A stretch of 64,000 nt of DNA from NCBI GenBank assembly GCA_002803225.1, contig NXFV01001908.1:85397-149396 (forward strand), read 5' to 3'. The stretch's first letter is position 1. Each line of letters opens with the position of its first letter. The stretch is from Gamarada debralockiae. Taxonomy: Eukaryota; Ascomycota; Leotiomycetes; Helotiales; Hyphodiscaceae. Under the pieces are notes generated by a model that did not search any database, was not told the origin of the DNA, and saw only the letters and a program-made list of their open reading frames with translations. The position numbers were made by a program, and so were the translations under genes. Positions 44,780 through 57,256 of the stretch are shown piece by piece.

Positions 44780-47700
44780 TACCTGGACGTCATGATTCCG
44801 ATTCTATCTGTCGATCCTATCTGCCTGCTCAACTTGCATACCTCAATCTCAACACGCCGTACGATACCCGGTCCGCCAGAAGTAATGTCGATATATCGCG
44901 CCTCTTATCATCAGCACTCAGCATTCTCCATCATTTTTGGCGTTGGGAAGGGGGCGTTTGCTGTACACATTGTGTGCTTTCCCTACTTTGTTGAACTTCG
45001 CTTCTTTGCTTTGCAACTATACCTAGCTTCATTCACTGCATTTTCAGCCTGGCTTGCGTGGCATTCAGGGGAGCAGGAGCGGACATTTTTGAGGGGACTT
45101 GCATTTAGATGGCGTCTTTTGTCATCGTCAGCCTTGTGTGGTTTACAATGTCCAGTTGTGGGCTTGAGGCTGGCTGACTGGATCAAACAAGGAGAGAGAG
45201 CTTAGCTTTTTTATCTTCAGTGTAGATATGAGGCTTTTTCACATGGAAATTACATTGGACTGATTTGCTTGCTTCTTGTGCTTTGCGTCTTCATGTGAGG
45301 GCCTCGGCCATGTGAATTGAGTGTTCTCGCGGACTGTGCAGCATGGCTTGAAAAGTATTGCCTCAGATTCTTGGAAAGGGGAGACCTTGAAACGATCTAG
45401 GGGAATTTTCCTTGCTGCCGCTTTGTGGTATGTCACGATTCCCCCTAATTTGACTTCCTTCATACATAAGTACAAACAAACTACTGTACACGAAATTTGC
45501 TTACATAAGGACACGGCTTGGTAGGACGTTTTCTCCCCCACTCTCCTGAACAAGAAGGTCGGTGTGAAGAAGGCTCATGATTTGCATTGATACTTCGTGG
45601 GATCTCCTTGCCCTGAGTGGCTGGCCATCTTCTTTGGTGAGAGCAAACAAGGAATTGCGAGCTGATCGACCCTTGGATATTTGTTTCCGCGCCATGCTTT
45701 TCCTCCGCATGTTCGTGAGGCTGAACCTCTTGCCAGGGTTGCGCAGGCTCAAACAGGCAGCTCAGGCAAATCACTTCTCTACCCCGGACTCTTCGTTTCT
45801 GCCTAACTTTGATCTCGGATAGGGGAAGTCGGAACTTCTCCCGCTGGAACAAGTGATTGCCGGCACCCCATGTAGGCAATACGCTTTGATAAGTATCTAC
45901 ATCTTTGCTTTGGGATTACGGGCGTACAATTTTTGGGTAAGGAGGAATCGATACGTTCACGAGTTGCGAAGTCGCTGTTTTTTTTTTCGGGAGGACCGAG
46001 TCAGGGAAAATGTCGGCGTCGTCGGATAAGGGACACTGTGGCAATGTGGCGTAAGTAGTGTTTTACGGGGGGTTTTGGCGGGTTGGCTTTAAGGGAGGCA
46101 AGTTTCTGCCTTGTGGGTTTTGAAAGTGGAAGGGTTCTAGAATGTTTGGTGGCTTGTGTAACGGTTCTAAAGCGGTCAGTATTGATACAGAAGGTAACAG
46201 AGATGGGGGTTTTTGGTAGAGGTCTTGAATCATGTTCATGACGTTGAAATGTCTTGCTTGATGGCTTGAATGGTACGAATTGGGAAATATTGGAGTCTCA
46301 ATATTGTGATGGATGCAGGTACGCGCTGTGGTTGGAGGATATTAGGCACGTTTGGCACGTTGTTCAGGCCTCGATTCTGGTCCTTGGGTTTCCATGTGCC
46401 TTGCATGATGCTCATGGGTTGACACGTGGAGTTGAAGATGGGTTTGAAGAAGCAAAAAGGGGAGACATGTTTGGCAGCGAGATAAAAAGCTGGAGAAGGA
46501 AGTACAGTGCCGTACCGAACAGCCTTTGCAATGTGATGGAATTTCTGATATACATACAGGATTCACATATATGAAAACCATAGGTCCTGATCCAACGGTA
46601 AGAGCGCTAAGTTGTTTATCCATTATTCTTAGGAAAAAGATTCTGTTAATCTCTTCAAACCTTTCCGCTGAAGACAGTCATAGGGAGGGATAGATCAGAG
46701 GCAGAGACTCAAGAGATGTCTTTCTTCATCAGCTCACAACACCTGTCTTTCGTCTCCTATCTCTAAATATATCTGAATGCGACAGATCTGACGTCGTCAA
46801 AAGGAGAACGATGTACTTGTCGGGAGATGAAACGGACAGGGGGGTGTCTCAGAAGCAGAGGTCAATCGGAGTTTTGGCGGCTCTCTCGGTACTTGTTTGT
46901 ACTTTATTACAGATGAAATATCTGATTTATCATTATTGTGGGACGATTTCAAATGAGGATACGGAGGTTGTAAAAGGATCTGCGTCGGCACAGGAATAGG
47001 AGGTTCAAGACTTTCCAACCTGTAGCTACCCGTGGTACTATACCCGGCAGGACGAGAGAATCGCGATGAGGTCCAAAATATTGGCAGTGGGACACAGACC
47101 CAGTTACCCAAAGGAAACTTGATGGCCTCATGATCATGCTGGTTCATGTGAATGACCGAATTAAAAGGCTCTCCTTTACCTTTTTGCCGGGACATGGGGT
47201 TTTCCTAGATACTTTGCCTACGAAATAAGTGCTGACTTTCACGATCCGGTACGGAGGGCATTTTTGAGGGTGGAGCCCCTTTTTCCTGCACGAAATAGCT
47301 GTCTGCAACTATTAATATTACCGAGATCGTCGATTTTCAGTCTACAGTTCTTCAATAATTCAAGAACCATTCATTCACTTGTCTCGGCTTGCTGTCTATC
47401 ACAAGGCACTCCTTATTATGGAAGTGCTCATCCGCCGCTATCTGACTGTGCTGCTACTGCTATCATGTTGTTGGTGGCTGGCATTTCTTTGTGTAAATTC
47501 ACAGCGGCTTCTAAGCTTTTCCTAGCCCTCGAATCGGGCCTCGTCGGTGTGCACGACATTTCGACTTCTGCATGCTTTCCATGTGCTCAAACCCTTGTCA
47601 TCCAACTACCCTGCCACTCTGCCCATAACCTGCCAGACCCACTCCCTGAATTCGACAGGGCCCATGCCCGTGGTTTATGGGCCCTACGCCAGCAGCGGAG

Positions 47701-48175
47701 CGGAGCCTTACTGTATTACTATGCCCTGTCTCCCATGAAGTTTCGGCTCACCACGCCGTTCCAAGAAAATCAGGTGCGAAGTCCTAACGAGTCGTGTAGG
47801 AGACATTCAGTCAGAAGAAATACTTTGAAGACATTTTCCTAATTCTTCCTCTTGTAATTCTATTCAACACTACCTTCGGACGATTCAGAGCCTCGGCCAT
47901 CCTACGAGATAGGTATCCGTCCCATCCTGGACCGACCTCGATATAATTGAATCCGGGCCTCGTCGACACATCGAGATATCAATCCCCCCTCGCTTCGTGC
48001 GCCCCCCGATTCTCGAAATATCCAGATTAAAGTGTACGCGCACCATCATACGACTACCTTCTCCATTCCATTGAGTTTTGCATGAGCAGTATTCTGCCCA
48101 TTCCTATGCCTTCGGGCAGCAGACTTCATCCTCGATAACTCACCATCTGCACGGTACTGCAGGACCGACACGCCA
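44780..48175. other. Gene-free stretch of 3.4 kb
   Basis: Frames of up to 192 codons occur (for example 47264-47842 and the minus frame 45481-45879), but none shows a family motif, a sensible start or splice pattern. The left end includes the DBF4 3' UTR and the right end (from about 47850) is the long pyrimidine-rich leader of the kinase gene (for example TCCCCCCTCGCTTCG). A T-run lies at 45979-45987. Confidence 0.5.
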
Positions 48176-50235
48176 ATGGGAAACAATCAAGGGAAACCGG
48201 TCGTGTTCACAGATGAAGGTATGCGTCTCCGCCGAGCACCATTTAGTTGAGGTTTGCAGGCAGAATATCAACGTTCCTGCGACTCTCCATTGCCCTCTTT
48301 ATCCCTATCCAATCAGAGAACGTGCTAAAAGTTCCTTCGTGCAGTGAACCTCAATCACTTCAGACTGTTGCGGGTCGTCGGAAAGGGTGCATTTGGGAAG
48401 GTTCGGATTGTGGAGAGGAAGGATACCGGATTGACATTCGCACTAAAGTATATCCGCAAAGATGAAGGTTGGTTAGCTCAATCTAACCGCGGAACATGCA
48501 CTAACATTTCTGGATACAGTCATTCGATCTGAGAGTGTGCGGAACATAATAAGAGAGCGGAGGATGTTGGAGCACTTGAATCACCCATTCATTTGCAACT
48601 TGCGTTACAGCTTCCAAGATATTGAATACATGTGAGCAAGCGTCCAAGGCTCCAACTTCTGCGGGAAGCCTTAACTAATGTTGCATAAATCAGGTACCTT
48701 GTGGTGGACTTAATGAACGGCGGCGACCTTCGATTCCATATCTCGAGAAAGACATTCACGGAAGAAGCGGTTCGATTCTGGATTGCGGAGTTGGGGTGTG
48801 CATTGAGATACATACACAAGCAGGGGATTATACACCGAGATGTCAAGCCGGACAATGTCTTACTGGATTCGGAGGGCCATATCCATTTAGCAGATTTTGT
48901 CAGTGACAGACGTTTAACGGAGGAGTATTCGTGCTAACATCAAGCAGAATGTTGCATCTGATTTCGTTCCCGGCAAGCCGTTGACCAGCAAGTCTGGAAC
49001 CCTCGCATATCTCGCTCCAGAAGTTTACCAAGGTAAGGGATACTCGTCCGGGGCAGATTGGTGGTCACTGGGCGTCTTGTTCTACGAGTGCATTTACAAT
49101 AAGGTATGGATTCTTGTGACATTGGTAAGTTGCAGTACTGATATGTCTGCAGAGACCTTTTGAAGGCAGCACTCAGACAAGCTTGGCAGCACAGATCAGC
49201 CAAGCCAGTCCAAAGTTTCCAGTCACGGCACCGCCAGTTTCGATGCCCTGTTTACATGCGATCAGCTCAGCGCTCGAGGAGAATCCAGCAAAGCGAATGG
49301 GATCTGCGAGCTTTCTGAGCTTCACGGACAATCCATTCTTCCGGGATATAGATTTCGAGGCATTGGAGAGGAAGGAACTTGAACCGGTGTTTGTGCCATC
49401 CAGTGAAAAGACGAATTTCGACGCCACATATGATCTTGAAGAACTTCTCTTGGAGGAAGCACCTTTGGAGGCTCGGGCTCGACGACAAAAGCCTAGGGAA
49501 CAGCTGAAAGACGATGCTACGGAGAAGGAAATCAGAGAGGACGAGCTATACAAGATGATTGAGAATATGTTCTTGCCATTTGATTACACAACTGCGGCAT
49601 ATGATAGGTATGTTCCCATTCCCCTTGTACAATGTTTCACTGACCAGTCGTCCAGATATGCCGGAGCCATGGATCCAAATTCCCCAAATCCCCCAACGGA
49701 CTGGACGCAACCTCCACCAATGCACCAACAGGAAAACACTCCCACGAAATCTATCCCTACACGCTCCACTTCAAGACGAAGAAAGAATTCGAAGTCCCAA
49801 CCCTCCTCACCCTCTGGCTCACCACCCTTGCAGTCAAACCCTCCACCTCTCCCCAATGGCCCGCAAGTCTCCCAAAGCTCCAGCCCAAAGCAAAACAATT
49901 ACCGCCAAGCACCCAGCCCACAGGCAGTTTCTACCCCTCTATCACCATACCAGCAATCTTACAGCCGAACGCAGAGACCTACGGGCACAAGGAAAGAGTC
50001 TATGGGAGGCGGTATGCAAGTTGTGTTGGGAGAAACTGGAAGTTGGTCTGAGTTGGCGAAGCAGGACGCTACGTTACCGGCAGACGCGAAGTTAGTCGAA
50101 GCTGGAGCAGCGAAGCCTGGCGGCATGTTAGGATTCTTGAATAGGAAGAAGGGTAGGGGTCACAGCCCGAAACCGCAAGAACGAGGAATTCTCGGCAAAG
50201 AAGGGGCGAGAGTCGTTATCAGCAGCGGCGAATGA
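48176..50235 (+). CDS. AGC-type serine/threonine kinase, YANK/STK32 family, with DFN activation motif
   Basis: Start [14 protein letters not shown], where Gly2 plus Asn/Lys is a possible N-myristoylation signal, as in human STK32. Short exons follow. The P-loop is [19 protein letters not shown] and the VAIK-type Lys is in [10 protein letters not shown]. The catalytic loop HRDVKPDN is intact. The DFG position reads DFN (LADFNVASDF), which is typical of the STK32 branch, and the APE motif is present ([12 protein letters not shown]). The kinase domain ends near [20 protein letters not shown] with an AGC-tail-like segment ([13 protein letters not shown]). A Pro/Ser/Gln-rich carboxy-terminal tail follows with [20 protein letters not shown] basic stretches. 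A 48 nt stopless, in-frame intron (49608-49655) lies before [10 protein letters not shown]. The biological role in fungi is largely unknown. Confidence 0.9.
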
Positions 50236-50879
50236 GAGGTGTGTTTGGACAAAGATTATTTCTCTAGGAAACGAGCCTCAGGACTTGCCCCACGAAGCCT
50301 TGAGGCTAGGGTGTTTAATCTGGATTTGTGGGTATCCATTGGATGATTGGTTTAGATTGAGGGTTGGCGAGTGAGCAGTTTTGGACGGTCTACATGAAAT
50401 GCATCATTGCATCATTGTATTGAGCGAAGGAAGCGCGAGAGGGAGTTCTTTTATGAAATTGGGTATCTGGATACAGAATGGTGATCGGATGGGAAGAGGA
50501 AGAGGAAGCTAAGAGCGTATTGATAATTGTTGTTCGCAAGTACAAGAGATACCAGGCCATGGAGCGGTTGTATATATGATACCAATGCTAGTTTTCTGAG
50601 GCTGTTGTCTTTCAATCCCTTGTGACACAACAAGATACCTGGAAGGAACTCTCTCTTTTGAGCTTAGGAACTCATCGTAGGCAAGTGCTGGCTTTCAGAA
50701 AGTATCAAGCGTGCGTCGTAGAAAGACTTCAAAGACTTCACCGGACAGCACTTCCTACTTCATGAATGAGAAATATTCTCCTCTCACTATCAAAAGTTCC
50801 CATAGCTGCGTCGGCTGCAACATCTACACCACTACAAACGGTAGAAGCCAAGTGCATATGACAAAGAATGCTCGTTCTC
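50236..50879. other. Intergenic stretch
   Basis: No gene recognised; probably the kinase 3' UTR plus spacer before the relic on the right. Confidence 0.5.
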
Positions 50880-51960
50880 TTAGCCATGCTGCCTCCTTGC
50901 CACAAGCACCTCGTCTCCTTCAACGGCAGTCATCTCAATGTCAAGGGAAAGCCTAGAGACAGCAGTCAAAAAGCAAGCTCTAGCAGCCCATCGCTGAAAG
51001 GAGCAAGAAATCTTTGCTGGCGCCTGCGCTGACGCAAACGACCATCCTCTCCGTGGGCTCGTCGTTCCTATAATCTTCGGTATCCCAAAGCCATCTTGTA
51101 AAGTACGAATGGTGGAAACCGTGGACGACGATGGTCTTCTAGCCTCCGATTTGAACAAGCTTCAGCATCCCAGTATAGACAACCTTGGATGAGAGTTCCT
51201 TCGCCAACCCATTTCTCACACGGTGAGCTGTTGGCATTGGCAGACAGCTATCACATCTGGCATTGTGAGATAGAGCATCTCTTGAAACGTCTGATAGGCC
51301 CTCTTGCCCAAGCTTTCTCTTGTCACATCATTATCTTTCTTCCTCCAACTAGCATTTCGAAGAGGGCGAATATCGAATATCCGCGTATTCTCCCATGTAT
51401 GCACCCCTTCAGAAGCAGCTCGGAGTATCTTATCAACCTATTTCTAGGTTTCGGACTCCTCAAACATCTCTATCCGAGAGAGATACGACGCTCCATTTGT
51501 AGGCTCGACGATGACGATGGCAATGTTTCGGTAGCAGCCTGATGCTAGAGCTTGAGCGTTTTCCTGGCCATAGTCGCTAACTCTTGACCGTTCAAATTCT
51601 ATTGCGAGGTCTTTGAGTGGTAATAAATGCTTATTACCTGAAGAGACCAAGGGTGTGGAAGTGTACTTCAGGCCATTCAGAGCAGTGGGCAGATCACGGG
51701 AGTGGAGAAGTTGAATGGAATAGAAGACGTTGACCTCTATCGACTGTATCAGTCGAGTATTTGAAGCAGGGTCCAAGTATTGATGGTCTTTTGGGATAAG
51801 CGAACAACGATTTAGGAATGTTGAAGTTGTGTTGATGGATTCGTTGCTGGCTTTTGTCTTTGGGCTTCTGACAACCTGGCTGTCGTGAAACCTCATCAGA
51901 AAGCAGTCATTGGTGTTGTTGACTGGGCTCAATTGGAAGCATTGCCTCTGATATTGGACT
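50880..51960 (-). pseudogene. Nonsense-mutated relic of an unrecognised fungal gene
   Basis: The minus strand carries a long coherent coding trace. A first open part reads (at about 51930 down to 51450) ...NNTNDCFLMRFHDSQVV..., RLIQSIEVNVFYSIQLLHSR and YRNIAIVIVEPTNGASYL. It ends at FEESET followed by TAG-Lys-TAG at about 51451-51459. Coding potential then resumes in the same frame with VDKILRAASEGVHTWENTRI and FDIRPLRNASWRKKDND, then RAYQTFQEMLYLTMPDVIAV. It then moves to another frame with LSSKVVYTGMLKLVQIGG, TAG, and KTIVVHGFHHSYFTRWLWD. This is one gene broken by three nonsense codons and at least one frame change. The restored codons could be TGG or CAG (C-to-T or G-to-A transitions). 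I do not recognise the family. Confidence 0.6.
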
Positions 51961-52673
51961 AAAACATTTGGTTGGCGGAGCTAAAACTGCCAGCAACAGT
52001 CCTGGCTTATGTGAATTCTGTTGACTGCTGGGCTGAGATGTGTGAAGCACAAAGTGCGTTGAAGGTCAGACTTGATTCTGCTCCATGATGGTTTAGTGGA
52101 AGTCAATTTTTTGGTTATGGCTCTGAAGTTTGCACAACTTGTTCCTTTATAGGAGGACTGGCAAACATAAACAGAGGAGATATGATCATTCCCCATGAGT
52201 TGACATTGAGCTTTTTGGCTTTGCTTCTATGTGGGAGGCAAGTCTGCACCTTCAGATGCTGCAACTTTGCAGAAATGTGTGGTTCTGAACAACCATCCTT
52301 GTCTCGGCTCAAATATACAGCACTTAGCTATTTCTCATCTCACCAAGCGATGAGCGGATGGACCAAGCGCAAGGAGGAGATTTGTTGTATACTATATGTG
52401 TAGCATCAAAAGAGCGAACTCCGATACATGATCAGATATAGCCTTATAAACCCAAAGATCCCAACCAAGCACCAACGGAAAAGTCATATGAAGCCATAAA
52501 GCATTTCATTATTCCTCGCAGTCCCCCAATAGCAGGTCAGTTCTCGACCATATCGACACGACGCCCATAAATGACCGACCATGACCCCAGTCCGTGGCAC
52601 ATCAAACAGATGGCTCTTTTATTTGCTCGAGCAACGCCATTCATTGTACAAAATATGCGACCAAGATCCGACC
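51961..52673. other. Intergenic stretch
   Basis: No gene recognised. Short frames only; the right end should hold the 3' UTR of the bZIP gene. Confidence 0.5.
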
Positions 52674-54700
52674 CTAAGCCTTCTTCGCCTTGACGCTGCT
52701 CTTCACATTGCCATTCTGATCCACATACGACTTCATGATCTTGTTGAAATCGGACTCGTTCACCACGGCACCGGTCTCGGAGCATTTGGCTTTCTTCTGG
52801 AGATCCTTACAGAGAAGATCGAGGTCGAATTCGCCTTCTTTAACCTTGGGGCAAGATTGTAAACGATCCCTGTTTTGATCATTAGCTTATGTTCATCATG
52901 CTTAAATAAATATCTGTGATGCAATCTCGAAAGGGGATCATACCAGATAGTATTGCACGTAAGCAACTTGGAGGAATCTTCTCCCGGGACCACTTCTTCG
53001 TCCTCATTTTGCGTCTCATCAATCTGTGCCACAAGGTCCTTCTTAGGAGGGACTGGGCTAGGAGCCACATTAAATGGGCTATTAAAATCAGGCATAGCGA
53101 ATGCATCAGCAAAGAAGCTGTCGCTAAATCCTTCACCAGAAAGGATGTTGTCCTGGGGCTCCCGATAGTCGCCGAAGAGCTGGGGATCAAATTGGTTTCC
53201 ATTTTGTTGGGCAAACCAGTCAATTCCATTGACATCAAAGGCCGGGGTTTCCGGATTTCCTGAAGTAGACTCAGACATTGCTTGTGGGACGGGATTGTTT
53301 GAGTTGCCGCAAGCCATATTAAGCTTTTTACAGAATGAAAGCTCACCTTCGTCGCGAGCGTCCGCGGGACGTTCTTCGCCTATGGTTGATAATGTGACAT
53401 CAACAGGCTTGTAGGCTGGTGATTGCATAGTAGCAGGCTCTGGAGAGGTTCCACAAGATGAACTTGGGCCTTGGTTTCCATTTGAGGAAGCCGACGGGGA
53501 GCTGTATGAGGTGTTCGGACCAGTGCTCATTTGACCAGTGGAATCTGTGCTGGACCTCGATCCGTTGGTACCATTGGTTGCAAAGAACTCAAAAGGAGAG
53601 CTCTTGCCAACGCTGTTGAGAATCGAGGGACTGAAAAGACCAGAAAGGCTGGACATATCTCCCTCATCAAGCTGCGTTGAAGCTTGGTTCAAGCTAGCAT
53701 TGGAACCATTTGTAGAGAAGGACTGCAACGATTGGTTGCGAGGACTAACTTGGCCTCTTTCAACGGGACTTGGTATCTGCTGGGTTGTAGCTGTGGGTGA
53801 TGTGGATTGTCTAGCGCCGTTAATGAGTGTTGAGCTGTTGGTGATCGGCGGTCGAGGAAGAGGGCCAAATCTTGGGAACTCAAATGAGAAGTTAACATCA
53901 TTGGGATTGCTGAGTGCTCCTCCAAGGCCTTTGCCTGCAAGATAAGGCGGCAGTCCGTTGTTCAACGAGGAACTTCGGTTGGGCCCATTCAACGAGAGCC
54001 TCTTCCGGTATTCGCGCAACTCCATCGACATCTTCTCTATTTGTGCACGTAGGATGGCATTTTCGTGATTAGCAGACTCGGAAGCCTTTTGCAGATCTTC
54101 AACCTTGGTCTCTAGGTCCTTAAGATGCTTTTCCTTCCGTTCCCGGAAGGCACGTTGAGCGGCCCGATTTTGAGCCTTGCGCTTCTATTCTAGGCATTAG
54201 CAACCATTGCGACAATGTCCAATGCAATAGATGCTACTCACAGAGGTTGGTTCTGAGGTCAGTGGCTTCCTTCCTGGCTTTTTGGATGACTTGTCGTCGC
54301 CTTCTCTGCGCTTCCCGCCACCCTCGTCCTCATCACCGTCATTTTCGGGATGGCTTCGCTTATCATGAGTATCGAAATCCCCATCTGAAGAGGTTCCTGG
54401 CAAATTGCCAATCATTTGTGCTTGAGAGTCATTGGCAAAGTCGTAATCGTAACCACCATCGACGTCAAATTCGTAATCATAGTCAATGAAAGGACTTTCT
54501 TCGAAGCCTAAGGTACCGGAGTTGGGAGCTTGAAGCGGCGACTCTGTGAAAGAACCTGGAGCCATTGCGGATTGAGGAAGGGAGGTGTCAAGGTTTGAGG
54601 CTTTGTTCGAATTGAGGGCTGCGAAGAGGAGTTGTTCTTGTCGGGCTGAGAGTGTGAAGTTTGGGTTGGTTGTGTTGGGCTTAATCGTTGTGGTGTCCAT
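52674..54700 (-). CDS. yap1: AP-1-like bZIP transcription factor, Yap1/Pap1 type
   Basis: Redox-controlled activator of antioxidant and efflux genes. Three exons on the minus strand. The start MDTTTIKPNTTNPNFTLSAR is at 54700; a Met 15 codons upstream (54745) is less likely. The bZIP region spans exons: KKPGRKPLTSEPTS joins KRKAQNRAAQRAFRERKEKH, followed by a leucine zipper through LETKVEDLQKASESANHENA. The QNRAAQRAFRERK basic motif is the Yap signature. A Ser/Asn-rich region follows. The amino-terminal Cys-rich domain has FCKKLNMACGNS. The carboxy-terminal one has LLTCNTIWDRLQSCPKVKEG and then LLCKDLQKKAKCSETG, which is the PAP1 domain with its hidden export signal region. Under oxidative stress disulfides between these domains block Crm1 export in yeast Yap1. 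The protein ends SYVDQNGNVKSSVKAKKA. Confidence 0.93.
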
Positions 54701-55705
54701 GTGCAGGTGGCTTTCTATCCTAATTGAACACTGAGCCGCGTTCAATTAGAGTTGTTCCTAGGCCCTGGGCAAGAACAATAGAAGGACAGGTTGCCGTGTT
54801 GTTGATGTTGAAGCTCGGTGATTGAGATGAAAAGAAGGGTTCTGGTCTGCGGTAGGTCGTGGGTAAGCACCTAGTAGCCGGCACCTCATCAGGTGGGTAG
54901 GGGCGGAGGAACTTTCAAAAAAAGAGAAAAATATGGCCTGAGTTGCCCGCCGAGTAGTGGACAGCCCCTAGTTTTTTTCTTTCTTGCCCCCTTCTGTGTG
55001 GGTGGATGGTATTTTGCGACTGTGAGTTCCCGAGGGTTCTGAAGATGGGACTTTGCTGATTCTCCCTGCCCCTCCTGCTTAGAAATGCAACAGTGACGCT
55101 AAGACATTCTGCGAGATTCGGCGTATCCTGACGGAGTTAGCTTGAAGCCGCGCCTTCTGATCCCGTGCGAGGTGAACGCGACTTTTTCGCTGCCTCCCTT
55201 TCATGGAATGATCATTCTCCATATCTCTAACCAATCCCAAGATGGCATCTTCTTTCGCTGTGACTCAGAACACTTAAATTCTTACTCTGACGCAATGATG
55301 CAGGTGGAAGGGCGTTCTGGACAACAGGACGCTTGAAGTTCTGGAGCAGAGGAAACCTTACATGCTAGTGGCAAATCGCTGCCAGACTTGAGGAACGATC
55401 AGGAACGATCAACGCTCGAACTGGAACTTGTTCATTTTGGGACAATTCTGTCCGAAATGTAGAAGCTGCATGTCTTTTGATGCGCTCAAACCCCCCAGCA
55501 ATGGAGGGGAAGAACAAGGGTTGTTGTTATCACGTGATTATCCTTTTAGCCTGAGGCCAGAAGAACCGGTGCAAGGCCCCCTCCCTCCGGACGAATTAGG
55601 CGTTAGAACCCGCCGATCCCCAGACACTCCACACGACAACTCCAAGCTTCAAGGACTGGCTCCCCTTACCATCCCTATAAGCCTCCTGCAGTACTAAATC
55701 AAGCC
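54701..55705. promoter_or_regulatory. Divergent promoter between the bZIP and BSD-domain genes
   Basis: About 1 kb between divergent starts. A direct duplication of the 10-mer AGGAACGATC lies at about 55391-55410. CCTGAGTTGCC and the CCCTAGTTTTTTTC run near 54940-54980 are typical fungal leader/promoter sequence. No specific site is claimed. Confidence 0.4.
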
Positions 55706-57005
55706 ATGGACCTTGCATATGATCACATCCAGGAGGAGGCTCTTTCCCCAGAGGAAACGTCCCCGAACAAGGAACAGCAACCCGAAACAACTCTCAATAC
55801 GGACTTCCAAGAAGCATACAAAGCTATCTCCTCTAGCCCTTGGGGTGCCAAATTAGGAGGTTTCTTTGGAAGTGTCGTCAAGCAGGTAATACGAAATGCA
55901 TGCTTGTCTATTGACAGATGCTCATTGTTTACAGGGCGAGTCTGTTTATAAAGAAGCAACACAAGAACTATCTGCCGTTGGTGAGGAAGCAACCAAAGGC
56001 TTTACTGATCTGCGATCCTCCATCATCAGTCGAACAAGATCCCTCTCTCTTGCCCAGACTCCCGCGAGCGCCGAACAATCTGCAACAGACAAAGAGGTTG
56101 CCACCAAGGATAAAGAGATCTCGACAGAGGATGCACTTAAGGAGTCTGAGGGTGTCCTTGCCAGACTCCGTTCCGAGGCTGCAAAGCGATTGAAGGAAAT
56201 TGAGAAGGCAGAAGATGCAGCGGATGAAGCTCTTTTGAAGTTTGGTACAAACATACGGAACTTCCTCCGAGATGCTGTCAGCATTGCTCCACCATCCGAC
56301 GACGTCAAAGAAGGCAGGACGGTCTTATTCGAGAGTAAGGACGCACAAGGCAAGAGAGTCATTCACACTACTCGATTCGATGCTCAACTTCATGTTATTC
56401 ATTCTTCTCTAGATAGCTTCATCAAGGATCCTGCCAGTGCGGAATATGAGCCATGGACAAAAACCTTCAACGTGGAGAGTAAGACGGATGATATCAGCAA
56501 GGACTTGGAGAACTTTGGCGAGTTGAGAACGTCTATGGAGAAGCTGGTACCTGATAAGGTTACGTACGAAGAGTTCTGGAAGCGCTACTATTTCCTCAGG
56601 CATAGTATTGAGACTGCTGAAGCACGGAGAAGAGACTTGCTCAAAGGTATGAATATACGTGACCCTGAGGATGATAGATGCTAACTATGAACAGGAGCAG
56701 CTGCAGAAGCTGAGGAGGAAGTCGGGTGGGATGAGGACTCTGATGACGAGGCTCCCACCAAGGCCGAGGTCGAAGCAGGCAGGCCCGCGTCGACTGAGTC
56801 TTCTACCACGCTACACCCATCAATGCAGGATGCATCTTATCTTAAACCAGACGAGAAGCGAAAGTCCCATGACGAGAAATCACAGGCCGACAGTGACGGA
56901 AGCTACGATGTAGTTGGTGCTGCGTCGGGTGCCCCAAGCCACGCGCCAAGTAGCCCTAAGGATTCCCGCAAGGCTGATGATAGTGAGGAAGAGGATTGGG
57001 AATGA
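55706..57005 (+). CDS. BSD-domain protein (Dos2-like)
   Basis: Three exons: 55706 to about 55886, about 55936-56646 and about 56695-57005. The start is [20 protein letters not shown]. The amino-terminal half has [20 protein letters not shown] followed by helical, Lys/Glu-rich segments ([20 protein letters not shown]). The BSD domain lies at roughly residues 200-250, with [40 protein letters not shown] and [10 protein letters not shown]; the paired F-W motif is visible as EEFWKRYYF. The tail is acidic ([20 protein letters not shown]) and ends DDSEEEDWE. Yeast Dos2 and plant/animal BSD proteins share this layout; their exact role is unclear (Dos2 is linked to protein turnover). The stop converges on TSR2, 251 bp away. 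Confidence 0.82.
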
Positions 57006-57256
57006 GAGACGAGTGATGAGGGTGAATACTTATGTGTGGTCAATAGGCATCTTGAGAGCCAGCCTGCGGGTTCGTCGAGTTCATGGCGTTTCGGTTGTAT
57101 GACTTCTATTCTCCCATTGCTTTGATGATCCTGCATTGCTTATAGACAGGATATAATGCAACCCAGATATACCCTTGAACGCCAATCCATGCAATGTGCC
57201 CTGATACTTCTAAGCTGTCTTTTGCGACGTTCATGACCCCTCCCACGATTCCCAAC

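Noticed and set aside
45481..45879. Minus-strand frame of 132 codons in the DBF4-kinase gap
   Set aside because: No family resemblance, composition like non-coding DNA, no paired introns; treated as chance.
47264..47842. Plus-strand frame of 192 codons upstream of the kinase
   Set aside because: Lies in the pyrimidine-rich leader region of the kinase gene and shows no domain. It could be a separate gene, but nothing supports it.
50880..51960. RIP (repeat-induced point mutation) as the cause of the nonsense codons
   Set aside because: The changes fit C-to-T in CpA context, but any CAG or TGG to TAG change has that context, so it is not diagnostic without a base-composition test.
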